From: Gammaproteobacteria bacterium
GTDB taxonomy: Bacteria > Pseudomonadota > Gammaproteobacteria > Granulosicoccales > Granulosicoccaceae
Assembly: GCA_003511825.1 (NCBI GenBank)
Contig: DOIU01000040.1
Span: 1 to 9,493 of the forward strand
Length of the DNA: 9,493 bases
Reading direction: 5' to 3'
The number at the start of each line of letters is the position of its first letter. Position 1 is the first letter of the stretch. Of this stretch, positions 1 to 6,288 are shown in pieces. The notes under the pieces are model-generated. The model had not been told where the DNA came from. It ran no database searches and saw nothing but the letters and a program-made list of their open reading frames with translations. The position numbers and the translations under genes are program-made.

Positions 1-70
1 ACCTGGCCTTACGCGTTTTACGAGATTGCAAATCACATTCTGCATCGGTGAAACTCAATTGATAACTCAT
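1..70 (-). CDS. IS5-family transposase, N-terminal fragment (runs off left edge)
   Basis: On the minus strand an ATG at 70 opens a frame that stays open to the window edge, giving 23 codons. It starts MSYQLSFTDAE and continues to a basic RKTRKAR segment. This opening is characteristic of IS5-group DDE transposases, whose first residues are typically MS(Y/H)QL(S/T)F.D.E followed by (K/R)R(K/Q)TRK. A purine-rich GGGGAAA lies 3-9 bases upstream of the ATG as a possible ribosome site. The catalytic domain lies outside the window, so I cannot tell whether the element is intact. The call rests on a short but distinctive N-terminus. Confidence 0.68.
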   Translation of the reverse strand, partial: MSYQLSFTDAECDLQSRKTRKAR

Positions 71-135
71 CGATTTCCCCATGTGTACTTGTCTTGGTCT
101 ATAACTATAGCATTGCCGGTCAGATCAGAGTTTCC
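1..135 (-). mobile_element. Left end of an IS5-like insertion sequence (partial)
   Basis: The transposase ATG at 70 should sit within some tens of bases of the element's end. On the minus strand the sequence GGAAACTCTGATCTG begins at 135, directly next to CTAG at 136-139. IS5-group elements commonly begin with GG and duplicate a four-base YTAR target such as CTAG, so 135 is a plausible boundary. The other end, its terminal repeat and the second target copy are outside the window. The boundary is therefore inference, while the presence of the element follows from the transposase start. Confidence 0.4.
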
Positions 136-139
136 CTAG

Positions 140-619
140 AATACATAAGCAAAGCCATAATAACTGCGGAAACGACGACCAAGGTTATTGAAATACTATC
201 TAGAGAGGATATTTCTGAAACCAGAACTCAGGCCATAGATGCGTATTTAGACCACGTAGAAAATTGGACAGGACTGGAGCAGTGAGAGTAGCAATACCTG
301 TATTTAAAGCCTCAAAATGCACAGAATAAATCAGTAAATTGATCGCCACTTTACCAAAAATACCAGTAAAATGATCGCTCCCGACTTCTGCCAACCACCC
401 TTGTGTAAGGGAAGTTATGACCTCGTCCACGTTATTAAGACGCATGCGGTTAGAAAATACGGCCTTAAAATGCTCAGCAACGAACTCCTCATGGGCCATC
501 CACATGTTGAGGCGATTGCGAGCGGACTCCCCTCCTGGGCTCAGAGATAGATCTGGCGCCGGATAGATGTTGGCAATTTGACCCAAGCCGTATAAGTTCT
601 TGCAATTCGGATGCAGTCC
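140..619. other. Unassigned AT-richer stretch between two IS remnants
   Basis: I recognise no gene here. On the minus strand one frame is open without a stop from about 749 down to a stop at 200. Its right part carries the OrfA-like segment described separately. The rest (for example LNMWMAHEEFVAEHF and the segment ending FWFQKYPL) matches no family I know, and its only start codon is a TTG at 586. On the plus strand a frame from 94 to 285 would cross the proposed IS5 boundary at 135, so it is probably fortuitous. Base composition is visibly lower in G+C than in the genes to the right, consistent with acquired or decaying DNA. Confidence 0.4.
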
Positions 620-743
620 GTAGATGTAACGGGTTCCCTGTGAGATCCCGAACCTGCGACAGATCTCTTCAAAGCGTGACTCTGTTTCCGATCGACGTAG
701 CGCAGAGACAATCTGTTCTTCAGCGTGCTTTTGTCTTCCTCAC
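620..743 (-). pseudogene. IS3-type transposase OrfA remnant (HTH_Tnp_1-like)
   Basis: Read on the minus strand from 727, the translation contains AEEQIVSALRRSE followed by FEEICRRFGISQGT. This is the usual start of IS3-family OrfA proteins, which have (T/S)EEQI(I/V) at the N-terminus and then a helix-turn-helix with CRR.GIS..T. The natural start is out of frame: a GTG at 743 gives V-R-K-T-K and then needs a one-base skip to enter the HTH frame, and the HTH frame itself has a stop just upstream. After about 620 the similarity fades, and no OrfB with a DDE domain follows. It is therefore a broken, non-functional remnant. IS481-type transposases share a similar HTH and remain an alternative. Confidence 0.5.
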
Positions 744-807
744 AGGCCATGCCCTCTACTCAAGGGTATCTCAAATGACCGGAATTTCTACTTTTGGGTA
801 GAAGTCA
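620..807 (-). mobile_element. Remnant of an IS3-like element with its left end at about 807
   Basis: Upstream of the OrfA remnant, on the minus strand, the sequence begins TGACTTCTACCCAAAAGTAG at 807. IS3-family ends start with TG, and their termini lie a short way upstream of orfA, which fits. Just inside this end, 786-791 (TTCTAC) and 798-803 (GTAGAA) form a small inverted repeat. Immediately to the right, at 808, cobS-like coding sequence begins in frame. Position 807 is therefore a good candidate for the junction. The opposite end of the element was not found. Confidence 0.42.
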
Positions 808-900
808 TGCTTGCTGGGCTTTACCGGCGATACCGCCGGCGCCTTGCTGGAGCTGACGGAATGCGCGGCCTTGGTTGTGGTGGCACTGGCGCTCGGCTGA
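802..900 (+). pseudogene. cobS: cobS C-terminal remnant (adenosylcobinamide-GDP ribazoletransferase)
   Basis: The plus-strand frame from 808 to the TGA at 898-900 reads LLGFTGDTAGALLELTE and then a short hydrophobic tail ending in LALG. CobS/CobV enzymes join alpha-ribazole to adenosylcobinamide-GDP in the inner membrane. They characteristically end with a (L/I)GG.TGD..GA..E..E motif followed by a last hydrophobic helix, which is what is seen. A full CobS is roughly 240-260 residues; only about 30 remain. There is a TAG at 799-801 and no start codon. Everything upstream of 808 looks like insertion-sequence DNA, so the gene was truncated by an insertion or a later rearrangement. The fragment cannot be catalytic. 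Confidence 0.62.
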
Positions 901-923
901 TCACGCATCCTCGCGCGTGTTAC

Positions 924-962
924 ACATTGCAATGTACAGCACCACCCCTGACTCCTTATACT
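924..962 (+). promoter_or_regulatory. Candidate promoter with palindromic operator for the exporter operon
   Basis: A perfect 12-bp palindrome, ACATTGCAATGT, lies at 924-935. It overlaps a -35-like TGTACA (933-938), which is 18 bp from a good -10-like TATACT (957-962). A second TATACT occurs at 968-973. The region sits about 110 bp before the GTG start of the adaptor gene, with no other gene between. A regulator bound to the palindrome would cover the -35 element and could repress. The -35 matches consensus only moderately, and no regulator gene is adjacent, so the assignment is inference. Confidence 0.35.
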
Positions 963-1072
963 GCACCTATACTTGACTGCATCGCCCGGCGGCCCTGGAC
1001 AATACATCTATGGCGGTGTTGCCGAGTGTCTTGTGATGAAGGTGCGCGCACGACGAGGACTCTGTATTCACC

Positions 1073-2095
1073 GTGAATGACAAAAGCGAGCTGCTGCAGC
1101 AGCTAACCATTGACCGCAGCGAAACATCCACCACGCGCAGTATTAAGGTCTGGCACTTACTCCTGTTTGGCGCCTTGTGTGCAGGTTTGGCCTATGTGGC
1201 CGGCAGCCGTCCGCAAGTCCCTGCCGCCGGCACCGAGCCGGTCGCGACGCGTGAGGAGATTGCGCCTGCTGCCCGTGCTGAGCCCGCCCCCAACCCAACA
1301 CCTGCGCCGACCGTCGTCCCCGAGGACAACACCATCCTCAGCTCGTCGGGGTATATCACGGCGCGACGTATGGCGACGGTGTCAGCGGAAATCATTGGCC
1401 TGATCGCCAGCGTGACGGTGGAAGAAGGCATGACGGTCACCCAAGGGCAAATCCTGGCCGAACTCGACAGCTCGTTGGCGCAAGTGGACTTGGATCTGGC
1501 GCGCGCGCGGGTGTCTGTGTTGGAGGCGACGCGCGACGGCATCGCCGCTAACCTGGAAGAAGCGCGACGCACCTACCGTCGCGTTAGCACCAACGAGTTT
1601 TCCAGCGACGCCGACAAAACCGGTGCCCTGTCTACCCGACAAAACCTGAGCGCCAGCCTGAAGGCCGCGCGCGCCAATATCCGGGTCGCGACGCTGGAGG
1701 TGCAGCGCCAGCAAGAACGCCTGGCGGACCACACCATTCGCGCGCCTTTTGGCGGGGTGGTGACGGTCAAGAACGCCCAGCCGGGGGAGATTGTCGCGCC
1801 GACATCCGCCGGCGGCGGCTTCACCCGCACGGGGATCTGTACCATTGTGGATATGCAATCCCTGGAAATCGAGGTGGATGTGAACGAGGCCTTTATCGGC
1901 CGCGTGTTTGCCGGACAAGCGGTGGAAGCGCGCCTGGATGCCTACCCGGATTGGGTGATCCCGGCGTCGGTGATTGCGATCATCCCGACGGCCGATCGCG
2001 CCAAAGCGACGGTGCAGGTACGCATCGGCATCGAGGCCGAAGACCCTCGCATCTTGCCCGATATGGGCGTAAAAGTGCAATTCTTAAAGTCTTAA
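1073..2095 (+). CDS. HlyD/MacA-like periplasmic adaptor subunit of ABC exporter
   Basis: This is a membrane-fusion (periplasmic adaptor) protein of 340 residues. It would link the inner-membrane ABC transporter encoded next to it to the periplasm or an outer-membrane channel. The layout is a cytoplasmic N-terminus, one membrane anchor at about 26-44, and a Pro/Ala-rich linker at 48-84. Then come half a lipoyl-like domain at about 90-135 (SSGYITARR, GLIASVTVEEGMTVTQGQIL), a helical hairpin at about 136-218, the second lipoyl half (DHTIRAPFGGVVTVKNAQPGE, about 219-240) and a beta-barrel domain. The GTG at 1073 is the only usable start because an in-frame TGA lies at 1037. A weak GAGGA at 1055-1059 precedes it. 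There is no lipobox. The AcrA/MacA tip motif for TolC contact (R.3L.6S) is only partly matched, so docking to TolC is uncertain. The ATPase gene follows after 14 bp. Confidence 0.88.
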   Translation: MNDKSELLQQLTIDRSETSTTRSIKVWHLLLFGALCAGLAYVAGSRPQVPAAGTEPVATREEIAPAARAEPAPNPTPAPTVVPEDNTILSSSGYITARRMATVSAEIIGLIASVTVEEGMTVTQGQILAELDSSLAQVDLDLARARVSVLEATRDGIAANLEEARRTYRRVSTNEFSSDADKTGALSTRQNLSASLKAARANIRVATLEVQRQQERLADHTIRAPFGGVVTVKNAQPGEIVAPTSAGGGFTRTGICTIVDMQSLEIEVDVNEAFIGRVFAGQAVEARLDAYPDWVIPASVIAIIPTADRAKATVQVRIGIEAEDPRILPDMGVKVQFLKS

Positions 2096-2109
2096 CTGAG
2101 AGCTGAGTG

Positions 2110-2805
2110 ATGAGCGACGAGATTTTGTTTGATCTGAAAAATTTGGCCAAGCGCTTTGTCAAAGGCAAGGAGAGCATCAGCATCTTTGAATACCTGAGCA
2201 TGACGCTGAAAAAAGGCGATTTCGTGGCGATAATGGGGCCATCGGGCTCTGGGAAAACCACGCTGCTGAACATGCTGGGGGGCGTGGATCAACCCACCGG
2301 CGGCGAGATTTGGTTTGATGGCAGCCGCATTGATAATCTGCGCGAAGGGGCGCTGGCCCAATGGCGCGCCAATAATATTGGCTTTATCTTTCAGTTCTAC
2401 AATTTGATGCCCATGCTCAACGCACACCGCAATGTGGAACTGCCGCTGCTGCTGACCAATCTGAGCCGCAAACAACGCGACCAACAGGTGCAAACCGCGC
2501 TGAAACTCGTCGGCCTGGAAGACCGCGCCAAACACATGCCGAGCGAAATGTCGGGCGGGCAACAACAGCGGGTCGCGATTGCACGCGCCATGGTCTCCGA
2601 CCCCAAGCTGCTGTTGTGCGACGAGCCGACCGGCGACCTTGACCGGCAAACGGCCGACGAAATTCTCGAGATGCTGCAATTGCTGAATCGGGACTTTGGC
2701 AAAACCATTATGATGGTCACCCATGACCCGGCCGCCGCAAAATACGCGACGCGCACCCTGCATCTGGACAAAGGCCAATTCGCGGAAAAAGAGCTGGCGG
2801 CATGA
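2110..2805 (+). CDS. ABC transporter ATP-binding protein, MacB/LolD type
   Basis: This is the nucleotide-binding subunit that powers the two permeases encoded downstream. Counting from the ATG at 2110, it is 231 residues, the normal length for LolD/FtsE/MacB-type ATPases. All motifs are intact: Walker A GPSGSGKT at about 43-50, the Q-loop in IFQFYNLMP at about 94-102, signature MSGGQQQR at about 147-154, Walker B LLLCDEP with the catalytic Glu at about 172, the D-loop GDLD, and the switch His in VTHDP at about 205. The IFQFYNL Q-loop and ELPLLL segments are typical of the MacB/LolD group. A GTG codon directly before the ATG (2107) is an alternative start. The stop overlaps the ATG of the first permease (ATGA), implying translational coupling. 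It should be functional. Confidence 0.93.
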   Translation: MSDEILFDLKNLAKRFVKGKESISIFEYLSMTLKKGDFVAIMGPSGSGKTTLLNMLGGVDQPTGGEIWFDGSRIDNLREGALAQWRANNIGFIFQFYNLMPMLNAHRNVELPLLLTNLSRKQRDQQVQTALKLVGLEDRAKHMPSEMSGGQQQRVAIARAMVSDPKLLLCDEPTGDLDRQTADEILEMLQLLNRDFGKTIMMVTHDPAAAKYATRTLHLDKGQFAEKELAA

Positions 2806-3959
2806 AAGACTTGTACTTGGTCTACAAAAACCTGACGCGCAAGAAGCTGCGGTTGTTTTTGACCAGTTTCGCGATCTTTATTGCCTTTTTGATCTTTGGC
2901 GCGGTGACGGCCTTGCAAGGCGCACTGAATGCCGGCGTGGAGATGTCTGCCGACAATCGCCTGGTGGTGATGAACAAAATCAATTTCACCCAGCCACTGC
3001 CCTACGCCTATGTGAATAAAGTCGGCAACGTCGACGGTGTGGATAAGGTGACCCACGCGAACTGGTTTGGCGGCTACTATCAGGAGCCCGCCCAACAAGT
3101 GATCACCCTGGCTGTGGACAGCGCGCACTATTTTGATGTGTATTCGGAGCTGGCCGTGGATCCGGCGGCACTGGCGCAATGGCAAGCTAATCAATCCGGT
3201 GCGTTGATTGGCGAGCGCCTGGCGAATCTCTATGGCTGGAAGGTCGGCGATCGCATCCCGATTGCCTCCAATATTTTCTCCCATGGCGATGGCGGCCACA
3301 CCTGGAATCTCACCATTGACGGTATTTTTAGCGGTCGCGAGAGCCAGACCGACACCGGCTACCTGGTGTTCCACTATCAGTATTTCAATGAAACGCACAC
3401 CTATGGTGGCGACTCGGTTGGTTGGCTGATTCTCACCACCGAGGACCCGAGTCTGAACGATGCTGTCGCCAAAGCGATCGACGCCAACTTCGCCAATTCG
3501 GCGGCCGAGACCGAAACCAGCACCGAAAAGGCCTTTAATAAAGCCTTTATCGAGCAAATCGGCAATATCGGCTTGATCATCTCCAGTGTGGTGTTTACTG
3601 CCTTCTTTATTATCTTGGTGGTGGTCGGCAATACCATGGTGCTGGCGATCCGCGAGCGCACGGGTGAGATTGCGGTGCTCAAGACCTTGGGGTTTTCGTC
3701 GCTGCGCATCTTCACGATGGTGTTGGTCGAGTCGTTCCTGCTGGCTTTCGTCGGTGGCCTGCTCGGGCTGACCGCCGCGTACATCACGGTTGAGGTTCTC
3801 TCGGGCGTGTTCGCCAACTTCTTACCCAACCTCGTGCTCGATCAAGACATCGTGATCCAGGCATTGGGGTATATGCTGTTGCTGGGTCTGGTCACGGGGA
3901 TGATCCCTGCGGTGCGGGCCTTGCGACTCAATATCGTCAGCGGTTTTAGCAGGGATTGA
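2802..3959 (+). CDS. FtsX-type ABC transporter permease, first of two
   Basis: This is an inner-membrane permease of the MacB/FtsX superfamily, 385 residues. One N-terminal helix at about 17-38 follows a basic RKKLR stretch. It is followed by a periplasmic domain of about 210 residues and then three helices at about 254-283, 303-331 and 350-373. This is the standard FtsX topology. The FtsX signature sits after the second helix as AIRERTGEIAVLKTLGFS (about 282-299), a cytoplasmic segment that contacts the ATPase. In this superfamily the permeases do not form a central pore but pass ATPase motion to the periplasmic side, as in MacB and LolCDE. The start overlaps the ATPase stop by four bases. 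It differs clearly from the second permease, so the two probably form a heterodimer. The substrate is unknown. Confidence 0.9.
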   Translation: MKDLYLVYKNLTRKKLRLFLTSFAIFIAFLIFGAVTALQGALNAGVEMSADNRLVVMNKINFTQPLPYAYVNKVGNVDGVDKVTHANWFGGYYQEPAQQVITLAVDSAHYFDVYSELAVDPAALAQWQANQSGALIGERLANLYGWKVGDRIPIASNIFSHGDGGHTWNLTIDGIFSGRESQTDTGYLVFHYQYFNETHTYGGDSVGWLILTTEDPSLNDAVAKAIDANFANSAAETETSTEKAFNKAFIEQIGNIGLIISSVVFTAFFIILVVVGNTMVLAIRERTGEIAVLKTLGFSSLRIFTMVLVESFLLAFVGGLLGLTAAYITVEVLSGVFANFLPNLVLDQDIVIQALGYMLLLGLVTGMIPAVRALRLNIVSGFSRD

Positions 3960-3961
3960 TC

Positions 3962-5146
3962 ATGCGCGTACTCTCACAAAGTCTGGCCGTTATTGTTATG
4001 AATGTTCGCAGCCTGCCTTCCCGGCTGTGGATGTCCCTGGCCATGGTGATCGCCAGTGCGGTGGTCGTGGCCATTTTGCTCGCCTTTCTCGCGATGGCAA
4101 AAGGCTTTGAGGCGACGCTGGAAGGCGCCGGCTCCGAAGACGTCGCCTTCTTTTTGCGAGCAGGCTCGGGCGCGGAACTCAACAGCAACCTGTCGCAAGA
4201 GCAAGTGAATATCCTGGCCAACGCGCCGGGTATTGTCGCCGAACAAGGCAAGCCCATCGTCTCAGCCGAGCTGTACGTGATTGTCGATGGGGTGAAGAAA
4301 TCCAGCCAAACCGAGGCGAATATCCCCTTGCGCGGCCTGAATGCCAACGGCATTGCCCTGCGCAAAGGCTTTGAGCTGGTGGATGGCCGCATGTTTCGGC
4401 CGGGCACCGATGAGCTGATTGTCGGCCAGGGCGTGCTGAACGAATTCGATGGCTTTGAGCTTGGGCAGACTGTCCGGTTTGGCCAGAATGCCTGGAAGGT
4501 GGTCGGCGTGTTCTCAACGGGAGGCAATGTCTTTGAGAGCGAGCTGTGGGCGGATATTAAAGTGCTGCAGAGCCTCTACAATCGCGGCAGCACCTACCAA
4601 TCGCTGCGTGCCAAGCTCGCGCCTGATGCAAGCCTGGAGACGATAGAAACCTTTATCGCCAATGACCCGCGCCTCAATCAAGACGTGCAAACCGAGAGCA
4701 GCTACTTCGCCGAGCAGGGCAAAAACCTGCAGTACATGGCGATTTTTGGCCGTGTGATCAGCGCGGTGATGGCCTTGGGCGCGCTCGCCGGCGCGCTGAA
4801 TACCATGTACACCTCGGTCGCGGAGCGCGCGCGCGAAATCGCCACGCTGCGCGCGATTGGCTTTAGCCATGTCTCGGCATTCGTCGGTACCTTGGTCGAA
4901 GCGTTGGTGCTCTCCACCATCGGGGGCATTCTGGGGTGCGTGGCGGCCTTTGTGTTGTTTGATGGCTTAAACGTCTCGACCCTGGGCAGCAGCTTCACCC
5001 AGGTGGTGTTTCGCTTTCAGCTGACGCCAGACTTGTTTTTACAAGGCGTGATCATGGCACTGATCATCGGCTTTATCAGTGGCTTCTTCCCGGCTTGGCG
5101 GGCTGCCAGAGTGCCAGTGGTGACGGCGTTTCAATCAGGCCGATAA
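3962..5146 (+). CDS. FtsX-type ABC transporter permease, second of two
   Basis: This is a 394-residue permease with the same four-helix plan: one helix at about 24-46, a periplasmic domain at about 47-255, and helices at about 258-284, 304-334 and 356-378. The FtsX signature is SVAERAREIATLRAIGFS (about 285-302). I place the start at the ATG at 3962, two bases after the previous stop, because GGGA at 3952-3955 gives a well-spaced ribosome site. A TTG at 3956 is a poorer alternative. With one ATPase gene and two non-identical permeases, the complex is probably ATPase2-permease A-permease B, as in LolCDE. The attached HlyD-type subunit instead points to export or efflux. It is the last gene of the operon, converging on a minus-strand gene 33 bp away. 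Confidence 0.9.
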   Translation: MRVLSQSLAVIVMNVRSLPSRLWMSLAMVIASAVVVAILLAFLAMAKGFEATLEGAGSEDVAFFLRAGSGAELNSNLSQEQVNILANAPGIVAEQGKPIVSAELYVIVDGVKKSSQTEANIPLRGLNANGIALRKGFELVDGRMFRPGTDELIVGQGVLNEFDGFELGQTVRFGQNAWKVVGVFSTGGNVFESELWADIKVLQSLYNRGSTYQSLRAKLAPDASLETIETFIANDPRLNQDVQTESSYFAEQGKNLQYMAIFGRVISAVMALGALAGALNTMYTSVAERAREIATLRAIGFSHVSAFVGTLVEALVLSTIGGILGCVAAFVLFDGLNVSTLGSSFTQVVFRFQLTPDLFLQGVIMALIIGFISGFFPAWRAARVPVVTAFQSGR

Positions 5147-5193
5147 CAGAATCTGTCGCAGTGCGAGCCGGCACGCCCTTCAGCGGACCGCTG
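5146..5193. other. Convergent gene end with two small inverted repeats, no clear terminator
   Basis: The exporter operon ends at 5146, and the minus-strand SUKH gene ends at 5180. Between and over these ends are ACAGA-A-TCTGT (5146-5156) and CAGCGG-A-CCGCTG (5181-5193). The second overlaps the last codons of the SUKH gene. Neither is followed by a T-run on either strand, so neither is a standard intrinsic terminator. They may still shape the 3' ends of the converging transcripts. Confidence 0.25.
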
Positions 5194-6121
5194 ACTCGGG
5201 GACGATCAGCGTCTGGTTGACGGGATCAAATGCCAAGCCGCCACGCTCAGCCTGCGCGGCCAGCGCATCCAGCCAGGCCGCCAAGGACGGCGCCACGAGC
5301 GCGACGGTATTGTCTTCAAGATAGACATCCAGCACCTCTCCACGCGCGTCCACCACGATATAGGCATGCCCATCGCTGTAGGCGAGCGGCACCCACTCCG
5401 CCTGCCATACCTGAGGTATTTCGCGCCGACACTGCTGCCAGATCTTCACCGCTTCGTTCAGCGGTAGCCAGTGTCCGTCAGGAAAACACGCGATACCCTC
5501 GGGCGACGGCCCATTGTGCTGCAGGTACAGCGCGGCCAGCTCAGGTGGCAGCGCTTGCATAAAGCCTGCGCGGGCATGCGCCAGCGCGACGTCGCTGGCA
5601 GCCGGGTTGAGGTCCGGCAAACACGGTGCGGCATGCACGGCGAGCCAGCGGCAATAGCGTTGCCATGCGGTTTCAATATGCGGGGCGACCACATCCGTGG
5701 TCGTCGCGACAGACAAGGGGTCCGTATCAATGGCGTAGATATCCGCCGCCAAAGGCTGGTTCACCGTGCCGAGATACCGGATGCTGCCCGGCGTCTGCGC
5801 GTGGAATTCCCGTTGCAAATCACGGGTGAGATGCGCATCGGGCGGCAACCTTTCCAGCCAGAGACGCGATGTGGCCGAGAGGCTGTTGTAGGCGCCGACG
5901 TCAGCGATCAACTCCGTCAAGGCAAAGGCTTTGAGCTGTCGGTGCACCGCGAAAATGCCTGCCGACGCGGTGTCGGCGTGGCGCGTGCGCCACGTCTTCA
6001 CGGCTTGGCGACTGAGTCGCGGACCCAAGCTTGCCCGCAGATATGCCCGCACCTGGCGACGAGCGCTGGGCGTGTCAACCAGCGCCCGCCTCGCCCGACC
6101 GCGAGAAACGCCTGCTCCCAT
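5180..6121 (-). CDS. SUKH (SMI1/KNR4-like) domain protein, main part of a frame-split gene
   Basis: The open frame gives 313 residues. The C-terminal part (about 184-293) looks like a SUKH/SMI1-KNR4 domain: LPPELAALYLQHNGPSPEG, then FPDGHWLPLNEAVKIW, then EWVPLAYSDGHAYIVVD, then an acidic YLEDNTVALVA strand. SUKH proteins in bacteria are often immunity proteins against secreted or contact-delivered toxins, but the fold is also used in other regulatory roles. No toxin gene is visible here. The N-terminal 180 residues are Ala/Arg-rich and I do not recognise them. The ATG at 6121 lies inside the upstream frame that starts at 6288. The two frames join exactly if one base is missing at about 6085-6120, so this is probably the body of a 369-residue, membrane-anchored protein. 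Confidence in the SUKH assignment is moderate. Confidence 0.6.
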   Translation of the reverse strand: MGAGVSRGRARRALVDTPSARRQVRAYLRASLGPRLSRQAVKTWRTRHADTASAGIFAVHRQLKAFALTELIADVGAYNSLSATSRLWLERLPPDAHLTRDLQREFHAQTPGSIRYLGTVNQPLAADIYAIDTDPLSVATTTDVVAPHIETAWQRYCRWLAVHAAPCLPDLNPAASDVALAHARAGFMQALPPELAALYLQHNGPSPEGIACFPDGHWLPLNEAVKIWQQCRREIPQVWQAEWVPLAYSDGHAYIVVDARGEVLDVYLEDNTVALVAPSLAAWLDALAAQAERGGLAFDPVNQTLIVPESAVR

Positions 6122-6288
6122 TCCGCAGGGCTGACATCAGCCGCCAGACGCAATAAGGCACGGTCTTGGCCGGCGATGCTCAGCAAGTAACGATCGGTTT
6201 GCTGCGAGGACACGATCACATAGGCCACGAAGCCAAAGACGATCGATGCCAGCGCCGCAAACCCGATCAAGAGCCCACTCAGGATCAC
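5998..6288 (-). CDS. N-terminal membrane-anchor part of the same split gene
   Basis: The GTG at 6286-6288 starts a frame reading MILSGLLIGFAALASIVFGF, a single membrane helix at about 4-27, then a soluble segment (DRALLRLAADVSPAEWEQAFLAV). The GTG overlaps the TGA of the hydrolase gene (GTGA), so the genes are probably translationally coupled. After about residue 63 the reading becomes Arg/Cys/Gly-rich and implausible (RCGHICGQAW), while the frame used by the downstream SUKH ORF becomes sensible. The most economical reading is one gene, 6288 to 5180, with a one-base deletion. Alternatively it is a separate 96-residue membrane protein overlapping the next gene. Confidence 0.5.
   Translation of the reverse strand: MILSGLLIGFAALASIVFGFVAYVIVSSQQTDRYLLSIAGQDRALLRLAADVSPAEWEQAFLAVGRGGRWLTRPALVARCGHICGQAWVRDSVAKP

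Noticed and set aside
94..285. 63-codon plus-strand frame starting with TTG
   Set aside because: It crosses the proposed IS5 boundary at 135, has a poor start, no ribosome site and no recognisable motif. A competing frame is open on the other strand over part of it.
807..1076. 89-codon plus-strand frame starting with ATG at 807
   Set aside because: It overlaps the cobS tail in another frame and the promoter region. The translation is rich in Arg/Cys/Thr with no motif, typical of an out-of-frame shadow.
1382..2080. 232-codon minus-strand frame opposite the adaptor gene
   Set aside because: The sequence is Arg/His-rich and antisense to a well-supported HlyD-type gene, with no ribosome site or motif.
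2397..3557. 386-codon minus-strand frame opposite the ATPase and first permease
   Set aside because: It is antisense to two clear genes with intact motifs. Its His/Gln/Gly-rich translation resembles no family, so it is a by-product of GC-rich codon use.
5181..5193. CAGCGG-A-CCGCTG repeat considered as a bidirectional terminator
   Set aside because: The loop would be only one base (three at best), and no T-run follows on either strand.
6080..6125. Programmed -1 ribosomal frameshifting in the SUKH gene
   Set aside because: There is no X-XXY-YYZ slippery heptamer in the overlap, and a similar unprogrammed break occurs in the neighbouring hydrolase, so a lost base is simpler.
5471..6190. 239-codon plus-strand frame opposite the SUKH gene
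   Set aside because: It is Arg-rich without domain features. The minus strand carries recognisable SUKH motifs and the coupled start.
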